DNA of 12,881 bases from Paludibacteraceae bacterium. GTDB taxonomy: Bacteria > Bacteroidota > Bacteroidia > Bacteroidales > Paludibacteraceae. Below are positions 1-7,161 of this stretch, in pieces; position 1 is the stretch's first letter; every line of letters begins with the position of its first letter. The stretch is from positions 1 to 12,881 of the forward strand of contig JAFPLG010000136.1 in the NCBI GenBank assembly GCA_017402895.1, in the 5' to 3' direction. The notes below the pieces were generated by a model. That model was not told the DNA's origin. It searched no databases and saw nothing but the letters and a program-made list of their open reading frames with translations. Both the position numbers and the translations under genes were made by a program.

Positions 1-974
1 ACCACTACAAACGTGTCCTCCAGCCTCGCGACGAGAACGAAGTGGAGATAGAGAAATCTAATATACTGCTCGTCGGTTCGACCGGCACAGGCAAGACGCT
101 GCTCGCTCGCACCATCGCTAAGATGCTGCGGGTGCCGTTTGCTATCGTGGATGCTACAGCACTCACTCAGGCCGGCTACGTGGGCGAAGACGTGGAGTCG
201 TTGCTCACACGCCTGCTCCAGGATTGTGCCTACAAGATTCCTGAGGCCGAACGAGGCATCGTCTTTATCGATGAAATCGACAAGATTGCACGTAAGTCGG
301 AGAACCCGTCCATCACGCGTGATGTGTCGGGCGAGGGTGTGCAACAGGGTCTGCTTAAACTCCTCGAGGGAGCCGTTATCAACGTGCCGCCAGAGGGGGG
401 ACGCAAGCACCCCGAGCAGGAGTTCTTGCACGTCAATACCAAGAATATCCTCTTCATCTGCGGCGGAGCTTTCGATGGTATCGAGAAGAAGATCGCCCAG
501 CGCATGAATACCCAGGTGGTGGGTTTCGAGGCGCAGGAACGCTCGCATAAGGTGGACAAGGATAACCTGCTCCAGTATATTGCTCCGCACGACCTGAAGT
601 CCTTCGGACTGATACCCGAGATTATTGGCCGTCTGCCCATCATTACCTATCTCCATCCGCTGGATAAGAGGGCGCTTCGCAATATCCTGACCGAACCCAA
701 GAATGCTATTACCAAGCAGTACCAGAAGCTGCTCGAGATGGATGGGGTGAGCCTGACCTTTGCACCCGATATGCTCGATTATGTCGTGGACAAGGCGGTG
801 GAGAATAAACTGGGTGCACGTGGTCTGCGTGGACTGATGGAGGGCATTATGATTGACCTCATGTATGAGTTGCCTTCGGATAAGAAGACCAAGACATTCG
901 AGGTGACCCGGGAGTATGCCCAACAGAAAGTAGAGAAAGCCGATTTTTATAAACTAAGAAATACAGAAGAATAA
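1..974 (+). CDS. clpX: ATP-dependent Clp protease ATP-binding subunit ClpX (5' end outside window)
   Basis: ClpX is the hexameric AAA+ unfoldase that recognises tagged or misfolded proteins in the cytosol and threads them into the ClpP peptidase. The frame is open from base 3, and a GTG at 42 is internal, so the zinc-binding N-domain and the start lie upstream of the window. Visible parts in order are the Walker A motif GSTGTGKT (75-98), the pore-1 loop GYVG (174-185), Walker B IVFIDE (about 258-275), the RKH pore loop (402-410), the ClpP-docking IGF loop here as VGF (519-527), the arginine finger in IGRLP (630-632) and the sensor-2 GAR (around 819). About 323 residues are present and the C-terminus looks complete, ending in a TAA. 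The pullulanase gene starts one base after the stop, suggesting co-transcription. clpP is expected just upstream but is not visible. Confidence 0.97.
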   Translation, partial: HYKRVLQPRDENEVEIEKSNILLVGSTGTGKTLLARTIAKMLRVPFAIVDATALTQAGYVGEDVESLLTRLLQDCAYKIPEAERGIVFIDEIDKIARKSENPSITRDVSGEGVQQGLLKLLEGAVINVPPEGGRKHPEQEFLHVNTKNILFICGGAFDGIEKKIAQRMNTQVVGFEAQERSHKVDKDNLLQYIAPHDLKSFGLIPEIIGRLPIITYLHPLDKRALRNILTEPKNAITKQYQKLLEMDGVSLTFAPDMLDYVVDKAVENKLGARGLRGLMEGIMIDLMYELPSDKKTKTFEVTREYAQQKVEKADFYKLRNTEE

Positions 975-975
975 G

Positions 976-2964
976 ATGAATCGCAAGTGGTGCATTTTTA
1001 TGGCCCTGACCCTGGTCAGTTGTGCCGGTCAGAAGATGGGACTTGTCTCCTCTCCTGCTGATTATCCTGCAAAGCAGAGCTCGTTGCGCGAGTTGGTCTA
1101 TACGCCCGAGTCCAGTCAGTTCTCGCTCTGGAGTCCGGGTGCGAAGTCGGTCACCCTGCGTATCTATGCAACCAACGAGGCGGCTGATCCGCTTCGCCAG
1201 GTGCAGATGCGTCGCCAGCAGGACGGCTCCTGGACCGCCACAGTCAAGGGTGACCAGAAGGGACGTTTCTATACCTTTCAGGTCAATCAGCCTCTCTCTC
1301 GATGGAAACTCCATGAGACGCCGGGTATCTTCGCCACAGCAGTCGGCGTCAATGGTCGCCGTGCCGCTATCGTCGATATGCGTGAGACCGACCCCGAGGG
1401 ATGGCAGAACGACCGTCGTCCTGCCCTTCGTGGCCCGCAAGATGCTGTCGTCTATGAGATGCACCACCGTGATTTCTCTATCCATCCCTCTGCTGGTGTG
1501 AAGCACCCCGGTAAGTTCCTGGCTCTCACCGAGCATGGAACACGCTCGCCCGAAGGACTCAAGACCGGTATCGACCATCTGCTCGAGATGGGCGTTACCC
1601 ACGTCCAGATACTGCCCAGCTACGACTATGCTTCGGTCGATGAGTTGCATCCCGAACGTCCGCAGTATAACTGGGGTTACGATCCGCAGAACTACAACGT
1701 GCCGGAGGGCTCCTATGCTACCGATGCGGCCGACCCTATGTGCCGCATTCGCGAGATGAAGCAGATGATCCAGGCGCTCCATGCGGCCGGCATACGCGTT
1801 ATCATGGATGTGGTATACAACCATACGTTCGACGTTGAGAACAGTGCCTTCACCCAGACCTGTCCTGACTATTTCTACCGACTGACCAAGGACGGACATC
1901 TGGGCAATGCCTCCGGTTGCGGCAACGAGACTGCTTCCGAGCGCGAGATGATGCATCGCTATATTGTAGAGTCGGCTCGCTACTGGATTGAGGAGTACCA
2001 TTTGGACGGTTTCCGTTTTGACCTCATGGGCATCCACGACCAGCAGACCATGCTCGATGTACGTCGTATGCTGGATAGTATCGACCCGTCGCTCTTGCTC
2101 TATGGCGAGGGTTGGGCTGCCGGTGGACCGCTACTGGACTACAACCAACTGGCTATGAAGGCCCTGATGACCAATCTGCCGGGTGTTGGCGCTTTCTGCG
2201 ACGATATGCGTGATGCTATCCGTGGCCCGTTCTCCGACGATCATCAAGCCGCCTTCCTGGATGCACAACCCGGTCACGAGGAGTCGATCAAGTTCGGACT
2301 CGTGGGCTGTATTGCCCATCCCGAGGTGGATATGACCAAGGTCAATTATTCGCGTGCGCCATGGACCGTTCAGCCGACCCAGTCGATCAACTATGTCTCT
2401 TGTCACGACGACATGATGCTTACCGACCGTCTGCGGGCGTCTATTGCCCTGCAACCCGGTGAACTGGAACGACTCGACAAACTGGCCCAGACAGCCGTTC
2501 TGACCAGTCAGGGTATACCCTTCCTTTGGGCAGGCGAAGAGGTGATGCGCGATAAGAAAGGCGTGCACAACAGTTACAACTCGCCCGACTCCATCAACCA
2601 AATCGACTGGTCGCTCAAGAGTCAAAACCTGGATCTCTTCCGCTATTACCAGGGGCTGATCGCTCTGCGTCGTGCTCATCCGGCTTTCCGCCTTGGTGAT
2701 GCAGACCTGGTGCGTCGTCATATGCATTTCCTGCCGGCTCAGGATGGCGTAGTCGCTTTCGTGTTGCGTGACCATGCCGGAGGCGATGCATGGAACAATA
2801 TCGTAGTGATTCTCAATAGTCGCCGCGAACAGGCAACCGTTGAACTGCCACAAGGAAACTACCAGGCTGTATGTGCCGACGGACAATGTCCGTCTACCGA
2901 TAGCCGTACTTATACCGGCAAGGCCACAGTCTCTGCTCAAACGGCACTTATACTTCACGATTGA
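976..2964 (+). CDS. pulA: Type I pullulanase, GH13 family, lipoprotein
   Basis: Predicted debranching enzyme that cleaves alpha-1,6 links in pullulan and branched starch or glycogen oligosaccharides. The 662-residue protein begins with a lipoprotein signal peptide (lipobox LVSC, acylated Cys16), so it should be membrane-anchored outside the cytoplasm. Residues about 40-135 resemble the CBM48-type domain that precedes the catalytic barrel. The type I pullulanase signature YNWGYDP is at 231-237. GH13 region I is DVVYNH (278-283), the nucleophile is Asp349 in GFRFDL, the acid/base is Glu378 in LLYGEGW, and region IV has His477-Asp478 in YVSCHDD, so all three catalytic acids are present. The C-terminal part (about 580-662) looks like the usual beta-sandwich. 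The ATG lies one base after the clpX stop, and no clear Shine-Dalgarno precedes it. The length fits the family. Function is well supported; exact location (periplasmic face or cell surface) is inference. Confidence 0.93.
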   Translation: MNRKWCIFMALTLVSCAGQKMGLVSSPADYPAKQSSLRELVYTPESSQFSLWSPGAKSVTLRIYATNEAADPLRQVQMRRQQDGSWTATVKGDQKGRFYTFQVNQPLSRWKLHETPGIFATAVGVNGRRAAIVDMRETDPEGWQNDRRPALRGPQDAVVYEMHHRDFSIHPSAGVKHPGKFLALTEHGTRSPEGLKTGIDHLLEMGVTHVQILPSYDYASVDELHPERPQYNWGYDPQNYNVPEGSYATDAADPMCRIREMKQMIQALHAAGIRVIMDVVYNHTFDVENSAFTQTCPDYFYRLTKDGHLGNASGCGNETASEREMMHRYIVESARYWIEEYHLDGFRFDLMGIHDQQTMLDVRRMLDSIDPSLLLYGEGWAAGGPLLDYNQLAMKALMTNLPGVGAFCDDMRDAIRGPFSDDHQAAFLDAQPGHEESIKFGLVGCIAHPEVDMTKVNYSRAPWTVQPTQSINYVSCHDDMMLTDRLRASIALQPGELERLDKLAQTAVLTSQGIPFLWAGEEVMRDKKGVHNSYNSPDSINQIDWSLKSQNLDLFRYYQGLIALRRAHPAFRLGDADLVRRHMHFLPAQDGVVAFVLRDHAGGDAWNNIVVILNSRREQATVELPQGNYQAVCADGQCPSTDSRTYTGKATVSAQTALILHD

Positions 2965-3620
2965 TGAACCGGCGGATACTGTTCATATTGTTGTTCCCGC
3001 TCTGGTGCAGCACGCTGCAGGCCGAGACGCGCAAGGATACTCAGGAGATGCCCAGCGAACTGCGTATCGGTTGGGGAGATATGCTCTTTGAGACGCTTAT
3101 GTGGCATGAGCCGACGTCTATCATTACCTCGATGCCGGCCAGTTATCAGCGTACGTATCAGGAGAATTTCCGCTACCATCAGCACCTCTTCCTCGAGTAC
3201 CAGTATCGCTTCAACTACTGGTTCGGACTGGGAGGTATGGTCGATGTGGGCGAAGTAGGATGGGACGACGTGACGCGCGACGGCCACGGAATGGAACTGG
3301 TGCGTGATCCGAACCATTATTTCTATAATATCACGATCATGCCCACGGTGCGCTTCACCTATTTCCACCATCCTAACGTCAACCTCTATTCCGGACTCGG
3401 ACTGGGTATGGTTATCAATGGGGGTACGGAGACCAACGTGCATGGCAATCGTACAGAGACGGGTTTTGCAGTCAACCTGACCGCCTTTGGCGTCAGCGCC
3501 AACTATAAGCGATGCTTTGCTGCCGTCGAACTGGGCGGACTATACGGACTGCGCAACGCGAATACGATATATATGGCATCCTCACGCATCTTTAGTGCGT
3601 CGATAGGAGTGAGATTCTGA
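2964..3620 (+). CDS. Putative outer-membrane beta-barrel protein
   Basis: A 218-residue exported protein that I do not recognise by name. The ATG at 2964 shares its A with the pullulanase stop (TGATG), which makes it a better start than the TTG three bases earlier and suggests translational coupling. Residues 1-20 form a signal peptide with a likely type I cleavage after LQA; the nearby Cys has Trp before it and does not fit a lipobox. The mature part is rich in aromatic residues and glycine in alternating short strands (for example the segments around YQYRFNYWFGLGGMVDVG and VNLYSGLGLGMVING). It ends in SIGVRF, with the terminal Phe typical of BamA-inserted barrels. The size would suit a small barrel of about 8-10 strands. 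Its link with a pullulanase could mean an envelope role, but no substrate can be read from the sequence. Confidence 0.7.
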   Translation: MNRRILFILLFPLWCSTLQAETRKDTQEMPSELRIGWGDMLFETLMWHEPTSIITSMPASYQRTYQENFRYHQHLFLEYQYRFNYWFGLGGMVDVGEVGWDDVTRDGHGMELVRDPNHYFYNITIMPTVRFTYFHHPNVNLYSGLGLGMVINGGTETNVHGNRTETGFAVNLTAFGVSANYKRCFAAVELGGLYGLRNANTIYMASSRIFSASIGVRF

Positions 3621-3624
3621 TAAA

Positions 3625-3652
3625 TTGAAAACTGAAAAGTGAAAATTGAAAA
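3625..3652 (+). repeat. Heptad repeat block A (4 units)
   Basis: Four 7-bp units (ttgaaaa, ctgaaaa, gtgaaaa and ttgaaaa again) sit exactly head to tail between the beta-barrel gene and the hydrolase gene. The GTG start of the hydrolase is the first three bases of the third unit, so the last two units are translated as the protein's first residues. Confidence 0.85.
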
Positions 3653-4961
3653 ATACATAGTAGTCCTTCTTGCTCTCGGTCTGACAGCCTGTCAGTTCGG
3701 GCGGGAGGAATCGGTCGACTTCACCCAGATCACGGGTCTCGACTCCACGATGTTTCGCGTTACGGCCCAGCATGAAGTGGATCTGTCTGATGGTTTCCCT
3801 ACGAACTGCTACCTGCCGGACGGCATGCCTGTCAACGACTATCAGGAAGAAGAACCCACCAACGGTCCTGTGCCTCGCACCACCAGTTCCGTCACAGGTA
3901 CGGCTATCGTCCAGTCTCTGCTCGACTGGGGCAATGGCAAGAAGGTGATCGAGGTGGTGGGCACCTATCCCAGTCATGATGAGAGCTTCAGCCCGATTAC
4001 CCTTTCCGGCAAGGTCATGCTGCCTGTGGGTCGCAAACCGAAACGAATGATTCTGGTGAGCCACTATACCGTAGGCAGCAATGCCGAGGCACCCAGCAAT
4101 GCCTTCTCGCTCGAGGGCGTGCTGGTTCGTATGGGTTACGGACTCGTTATCCCCGACTATCTGGGTTATGGCGTCACGGCCGACCGTGTGCATCCCTATC
4201 TGGTCATGGACCTCACGGCCTTCAACGTCATCGATATGTGGATGGCCGTCAAGCCTTGGCTCAAGGCCGTAGGTATGGAACCAGAGCACGACGATATCTA
4301 CCTCATGGGCTATTCCCAGGGTGGCGCCACGACCATGGCGGTGCTCCGATGGATCGAACTCGCCCATAGTGACCCCGATAAACCGGATTACATCCCCGTC
4401 CATCGCGTCTTTGCCGGTGGCGGACCGTATGACGTGAAGGCTACCTACGAGCGATTTGTCCGCACCGATACGGCTGGCTATCCTGTGGCCGTTCCGCTGG
4501 TGCTCCAGGGCATGATCTATGGCTATGGTCTCGATATCAAAATGACGGATATGATGCAACCCTGGCTCTATATGAAAATGGACGAATGGGTCAACTCCAA
4601 GCGCTATACTACCGGTCAGATCAACGGGTTTATCAATACCCGCGTCACCCATGAGTTGCTCACGCCGGAAGCTATGGCGCAGACCTCCGACAAGGTGGCT
4701 GAGCTATACAAGGCGATGACCGACAACTCCATCATCTCCTACGACTGGGAGCCTGAGGCACCTGTCTATATGTTGCACTCGATGGACGACGAGACGGTGC
4801 CCTATACCAATGCCGTCAACGCCAAGAATAAGTGGCGCAACGCTAATATTGAATACAACTTCGGCCATTATGGCTCGCACGTGAGAACCTGTCTTAGGTT
4901 TATCTATTCGGTTCAGACCCTGCTCGAAGAGGAAGAAAAAGAAAGGGGGCAGTATGAGTAA
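3639..4961 (+). CDS. Lipoprotein alpha/beta hydrolase, secretory-lipase-like
   Basis: A 440-residue lipoprotein with the fold signals of a serine hydrolase, probably an esterase or lipase acting outside the cytoplasm. The signal peptide ends in the lipobox LTAC with Cys18. The nucleophile elbow is GYSQG with Ser226, the acid is probably Asp384 in HSMDDETVP, and the histidine is His410 or His414 in FGHYGSH. Upstream, a strand and oxyanion region (ILVSHYTVGS, about 138-147) and GYGLVIPDYLGYG (167-178) are typical of the secretory lipase/cutinase-like group. A lid-like segment lies between about 270 and 345. The start is GTG at 3639, inside a block of 7-bp repeats; I see no in-frame ATG that would keep the signal peptide. 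It follows the barrel gene by 18 bases and overlaps the next lipoprotein gene by 8. The substrate is unknown. Confidence 0.8.
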   Translation: MKIEKYIVVLLALGLTACQFGREESVDFTQITGLDSTMFRVTAQHEVDLSDGFPTNCYLPDGMPVNDYQEEEPTNGPVPRTTSSVTGTAIVQSLLDWGNGKKVIEVVGTYPSHDESFSPITLSGKVMLPVGRKPKRMILVSHYTVGSNAEAPSNAFSLEGVLVRMGYGLVIPDYLGYGVTADRVHPYLVMDLTAFNVIDMWMAVKPWLKAVGMEPEHDDIYLMGYSQGGATTMAVLRWIELAHSDPDKPDYIPVHRVFAGGGPYDVKATYERFVRTDTAGYPVAVPLVLQGMIYGYGLDIKMTDMMQPWLYMKMDEWVNSKRYTTGQINGFINTRVTHELLTPEAMAQTSDKVAELYKAMTDNSIISYDWEPEAPVYMLHSMDDETVPYTNAVNAKNKWRNANIEYNFGHYGSHVRTCLRFIYSVQTLLEEEEKERGQYE

Positions 4962-5910
4962 AGGCGAAAGGTTAATGGCTAAAGGCGAAAGGATGTTCGG
5001 ACTTATGGTCCTTTCAATTTTCATTTTTCAATTTTCCATTCCATCCTGCCGTCCGCTTCCGGTCTTTGAGACCGACGATGTGGAGATATCGTCGGATATC
5101 CGTGTGCTCTCTTCCGGCTTTGTGGAGCATCATTTCTCTACGAGCCGCGATGCTTACTACCTCATCGGTATCGAGCCTGCCCGTGCGGGTTACGACCCTA
5201 CGGCGCCTGAGAACCAGAAGCAGTTTATGACGCTCGAACTTGACTCGGCCAACCTGGTCTATCTGGACTGGCGCCGTAAATTGCTGCAGCAGGGTGTTTT
5301 CTCCATTGCATCTTTTGCAAGCCATAGCCTCCAGTACGGTGAGACCGACTATTTCTTTACCGGACTGAAACCTTCTACCGACTACTGGGTCTATGCCTTT
5401 GTCGTCGATCCCGATAAGTTACAGCCCAAGGGCAGACTTCATCTCCAGAAGATTACCACCACCGACCAGAGCACGGTGGATGTCCATTTTGAATACCGGC
5501 TCCGAAGCGACTGGGATTATATCTATCCGCTGGATTCTACGGGTAAGCATATCCGGGCCAATTTCCCGTATGTGCATGCGCTCGTCGATAGCATGGATAT
5601 ACGCCAGTCCGGCAAGACGCCTCAGGAGTTCTTTGCCGATAGTCTTACCTATCTGCTCAACCATCCTCAGGAGGCGGATGTCCAGTATGGTGTCTATGCG
5701 CGCAATTTGCTCATAGAGATAGTGGATCGTATCGTGGAGAAAGAGCAGACCCTGGATTTCGACTACGAGCGTACCTATTATACGGCGATAGCCGGTTTCG
5801 ACGGCGTGATATGCCATCCCGCTATCTACCGTTTCCACTTCACTCGTGAGGCAAATCTCTACTTTTACGACACCGACTCCACCAATCTCGTGAAGTCGGG
5901 CGGTTGGTAG
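4954..5910 (+). CDS. Lipoprotein of unknown function, fibronectin-type-III-like
   Basis: An unrecognised protein of up to 318 residues. A hydrophobic stretch (about 16-29) followed by IPSC suggests a lipoprotein with a relaxed lipobox at Cys32. The first half, about 40-150, has beta-rich spacing and the segment LKPSTDYWVYAFVVD, which resembles the last strands of fibronectin type III domains. The second half contains similar aromatic strands (DYERTYYTAIAGFDG) and may be a second domain. The start is uncertain: ATG 4954 overlaps the upstream gene by 8 bases and has a G-rich stretch just before it, but ATG 4993 or 5005 would give more ordinary signal peptides. The region between these starts is pure 7-bp repeat and encodes SKGER and AKGER seven residues apart. 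A reverse-oriented repeat block also encodes most of the hydrophobic segment. Its place after the hydrolase suggests a shared transcript. Function is unknown. Confidence 0.65.
   Translation: MSKGERLMAKGERMFGLMVLSIFIFQFSIPSCRPLPVFETDDVEISSDIRVLSSGFVEHHFSTSRDAYYLIGIEPARAGYDPTAPENQKQFMTLELDSANLVYLDWRRKLLQQGVFSIASFASHSLQYGETDYFFTGLKPSTDYWVYAFVVDPDKLQPKGRLHLQKITTTDQSTVDVHFEYRLRSDWDYIYPLDSTGKHIRANFPYVHALVDSMDIRQSGKTPQEFFADSLTYLLNHPQEADVQYGVYARNLLIEIVDRIVEKEQTLDFDYERTYYTAIAGFDGVICHPAIYRFHFTREANLYFYDTDSTNLVKSGGW
4957..4991 (+). repeat. Heptad repeat block B (5 units, translated)
   Basis: Five 7-bp units (agtaaag, gcgaaag, gttaatg, gctaaag and gcgaaag again) run across the hydrolase stop codon and into the next lipoprotein gene. 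The 13-base string taaaggcgaaagg occurs twice, 21 bases apart (4959 and 4980), so it appears in protein as KGER repeated seven residues apart. Confidence 0.85.
5011..5038 (-). repeat. Heptad repeat block C (4 units, reverse orientation, translated)
   Basis: Read on the minus strand, the block consists of tggaaaa, ttgaaaa, atgaaaa and ttgaaag, which is the same family as block A. On the plus strand it encodes most of the hydrophobic part of the lipoprotein signal peptide (SIFIFQFS). Confidence 0.8.
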
Positions 5911-5951
5911 GCTAATGGCTAATGGCTAACGGCTAACGGCGAAAGTCAAAG
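5910..5951 (+). repeat. Heptad repeat block D in a convergent gap
   Basis: Two copies of ggctaat, two of ggctaac, then ggcgaaa and a diverged gtcaaag fill the whole space between the lipoprotein stop and the rhomboid stop. A weak 6-7 bp stem (GCGAAA at 5939-5944 with TTTCGC at 5953-5958) at its end could act in termination, but there is no clear U-run on either strand. Confidence 0.85.
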
Positions 5952-6665
5952 TTTTCGCTGGTAGTGATAATCGCTCCAGCGGTCGTCGTTGTCGTTGTCT
6001 ACGCCGCGTATTCGGTCCCAGAAAGCTTTCAGTTTGGCTTCTCCGTGCCGCCAGTAGAGCAGTACGAGCAATCCGAAGACCATGCCGCCCAGATGGGCAA
6101 AGTGTGCTACGTGGTCGGCTGCGGTGATACCTGTGAGGCTACCCAGTCCGGCCAGCAACTCGATTCCTGCGTATATAATAACGAGAATGCGCGCGCGTAT
6201 AGGGATCGGGATGAGGAATATGAACATCCTCACATCCGGGAACAGCCATCCGAAGGCCAGCAGTATGCCGAATACGGCTCCCGAGGCACCGATGGTGTTA
6301 AGATGAGGTATGTACATAGCAGGGAAAGTTCCCTGAGTAATCATCAATGCCCATACCAGTTCCTGAGCCAGCGCGGCCCCCAGTCCGCAAACCAGGTAGT
6401 AGAAGATAAACTTCTTCTCGCCCCACTCACGCTCCAATACGGGTGCAAACATCAGCACGGCGAACATATTAAAGAATATGTGGTTGAAGTCGGCATGCAT
6501 GAACATATACGTCACGGGTTGCCACCAGTGGAAACTATCAGCTGTCCAGTAGTGCAGTCCCAGCAGGTTGTCCAGATCCAATCCGAACGGACGCATCGCA
6601 CTCAGAAAAAACACAATCACATTCAGCAACAATAGGTTGCGCGTAATAGTCGGTAATCTTCTCAT
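5946..6665 (-). CDS. Rhomboid family intramembrane serine protease
   Basis: An inner-membrane protease of 239 residues that cleaves transmembrane segments of other proteins. The catalytic serine is Ser128 in GASGAVFG, and the histidine is His191 in AHLGGMVFG, matching the AHxxGxxxG motif. The conserved His62 and Asn66 of HIFFNMF correspond to the oxyanion-side HxxxN of GlpG. About six membrane helices can be seen, beginning with LLLLNVIVFF (11-20), followed by a charged, Asp-rich C-terminal tail (about 206-239). I chose the ATG at 6665, giving MRRLPTITRN, rather than a start at 6737. The added 24 residues are not rhomboid-like and would cross a TAnnTTTG promoter box at 6674-6681. The gene is convergent with the lipoprotein gene and divergent from hup. 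The natural substrate cannot be inferred. Confidence 0.92.
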   Translation of the reverse strand: MRRLPTITRNLLLLNVIVFFLSAMRPFGLDLDNLLGLHYWTADSFHWWQPVTYMFMHADFNHIFFNMFAVLMFAPVLEREWGEKKFIFYYLVCGLGAALAQELVWALMITQGTFPAMYIPHLNTIGASGAVFGILLAFGWLFPDVRMFIFLIPIPIRARILVIIYAGIELLAGLGSLTGITAADHVAHFAHLGGMVFGLLVLLYWRHGEAKLKAFWDRIRGVDNDNDDRWSDYHYQRKL

Positions 6666-6673
6666 AACGGCTA

Positions 6674-6681
6674 CAAAAGTA
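6674..6681 (-). promoter_or_regulatory. Probable -7 box of the rhomboid promoter
   Basis: On the minus strand the bases read TACTTTTG, a match to the Bacteroidetes TAnnTTTG box. The rhomboid ATG begins only 8 bases further on, so transcription would start almost at the start codon. The best upstream TTTG (6706-6709) is 24 bases away, longer than usual, so the -33 part is weak. Confidence 0.5.
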
Positions 6682-6683
6682 CT

Positions 6684-6773
6684 ATTTTTTACGCATATAT
6701 ACCTACAAAAACCGTGCTTTTTGGCAAAAAATGCCATTTTTGGCAGAAAAAACGCATTTTTTTTGCTTTTTTT
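6684..6773. promoter_or_regulatory. Helically phased A/T tracts upstream of hup (probable bent DNA)
   Basis: Runs of five or more A or T are centred near 6709, 6720, 6728, 6739, 6749, 6760 and 6770, on average about 10 bases apart, with another near 6687. Tracts phased to the helix are known to cause intrinsic curvature. The run ends just before the hup -33 element. Confidence 0.6.
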
Positions 6774-6774
6774 C

Positions 6775-6805
6775 TTGGTCGTGTCATATTTTTGTCGTAT
6801 CTTTG
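6775..6805 (+). promoter_or_regulatory. Promoter of hup
   Basis: TTGG at 6775-6778 and TATCTTTG at 6798-6805 are 19 bases apart, matching the Bacteroidetes -33/-7 arrangement. Transcription should start around 6810-6814, leaving a leader of about 70 bases. Confidence 0.75.
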
Positions 6806-6817
6806 CACCTGAAAATG

Positions 6818-6857
6818 CGGGTTGAGGCCCGTAATGATGTGAATTAAACGTTTAATT
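6818..6857 (+). promoter_or_regulatory. hup leader: small hairpin and 16-bp palindrome
   Basis: A 4-bp stem (CGGG with CCCG, 6818-6831) is followed by the perfect palindrome AATTAAACGTTTAATT at 6842-6857. The palindrome could be an operator in DNA or a hairpin in the leader mRNA; the sequence does not decide between these. Confidence 0.55.
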
Positions 6858-6880
6858 ATTAACTTAAACTTATTTTTAGT

Positions 6881-7144
6881 ATGAATAAGACTGGACTCGT
6901 AGAGGCTATTGCTCTTAAGGCAAATGTTTCGAAGGCAGAGGCTGCTAAGGTTCTTGACGCAGCTATCGAGGCTGTTGTTGACGGCCTGAAGAAAGAAGGT
7001 AAGGTTGAATTGGTAGGCTTCGCTTCCTTGAAGGTTGCTGAGCGTGCTGCTCGCACGGGTATCAACCCGCTGACCAAGCAGGCTATCACTATTCCTGCAA
7101 AGAAGGTTGTTAAATTCAAAGCTGGTTCGAAACTCGCTTTCTAA
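6881..7144 (+). CDS. hup: DNA-binding protein HU
   Basis: A small nucleoid protein of 87 residues that dimerises, bends DNA and compacts the chromosome. The N-terminal helical body (MNKTGLVEAIALKA to about residue 40) is followed by the beta saddle and the DNA-gripping arm RAARTGINP, with Arg58 and the intercalating Pro63 at their canonical positions. The C-terminal VVKFKAGSKL strand is also standard. The length is only a few residues below the usual 90. IHF subunits have a similar fold, but this protein aligns best with homodimeric HU. It has its own promoter (6775-6805), a leader of roughly 70 bases with a palindrome, and a strong terminator just behind it. It is therefore probably monocistronic and strongly expressed. 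Confidence 0.96.
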   Translation: MNKTGLVEAIALKANVSKAEAAKVLDAAIEAVVDGLKKEGKVELVGFASLKVAERAARTGINPLTKQAITIPAKKVVKFKAGSKLAF

Positions 7145-7161
7145 TTTTCACAACTGCGTAT

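Noticed and set aside
76..90. A TPsiC-like string (ggttcgacc) that might suggest a tRNA.
   Set aside because: It lies in the Walker A coding region of clpX, with no matching acceptor or anticodon arms around it.
859..2037. A 392-codon open frame on the minus strand, opposite pulA and the end of clpX.
   Set aside because: It overlaps two well-supported genes and has no promoter or family match.
6666..6737. A 24-residue N-terminal extension of the rhomboid protease.
   Set aside because: It crosses the TACTTTTG box and AT-rich regulatory DNA, and residues before MRRLPTITRN are not rhomboid-like.
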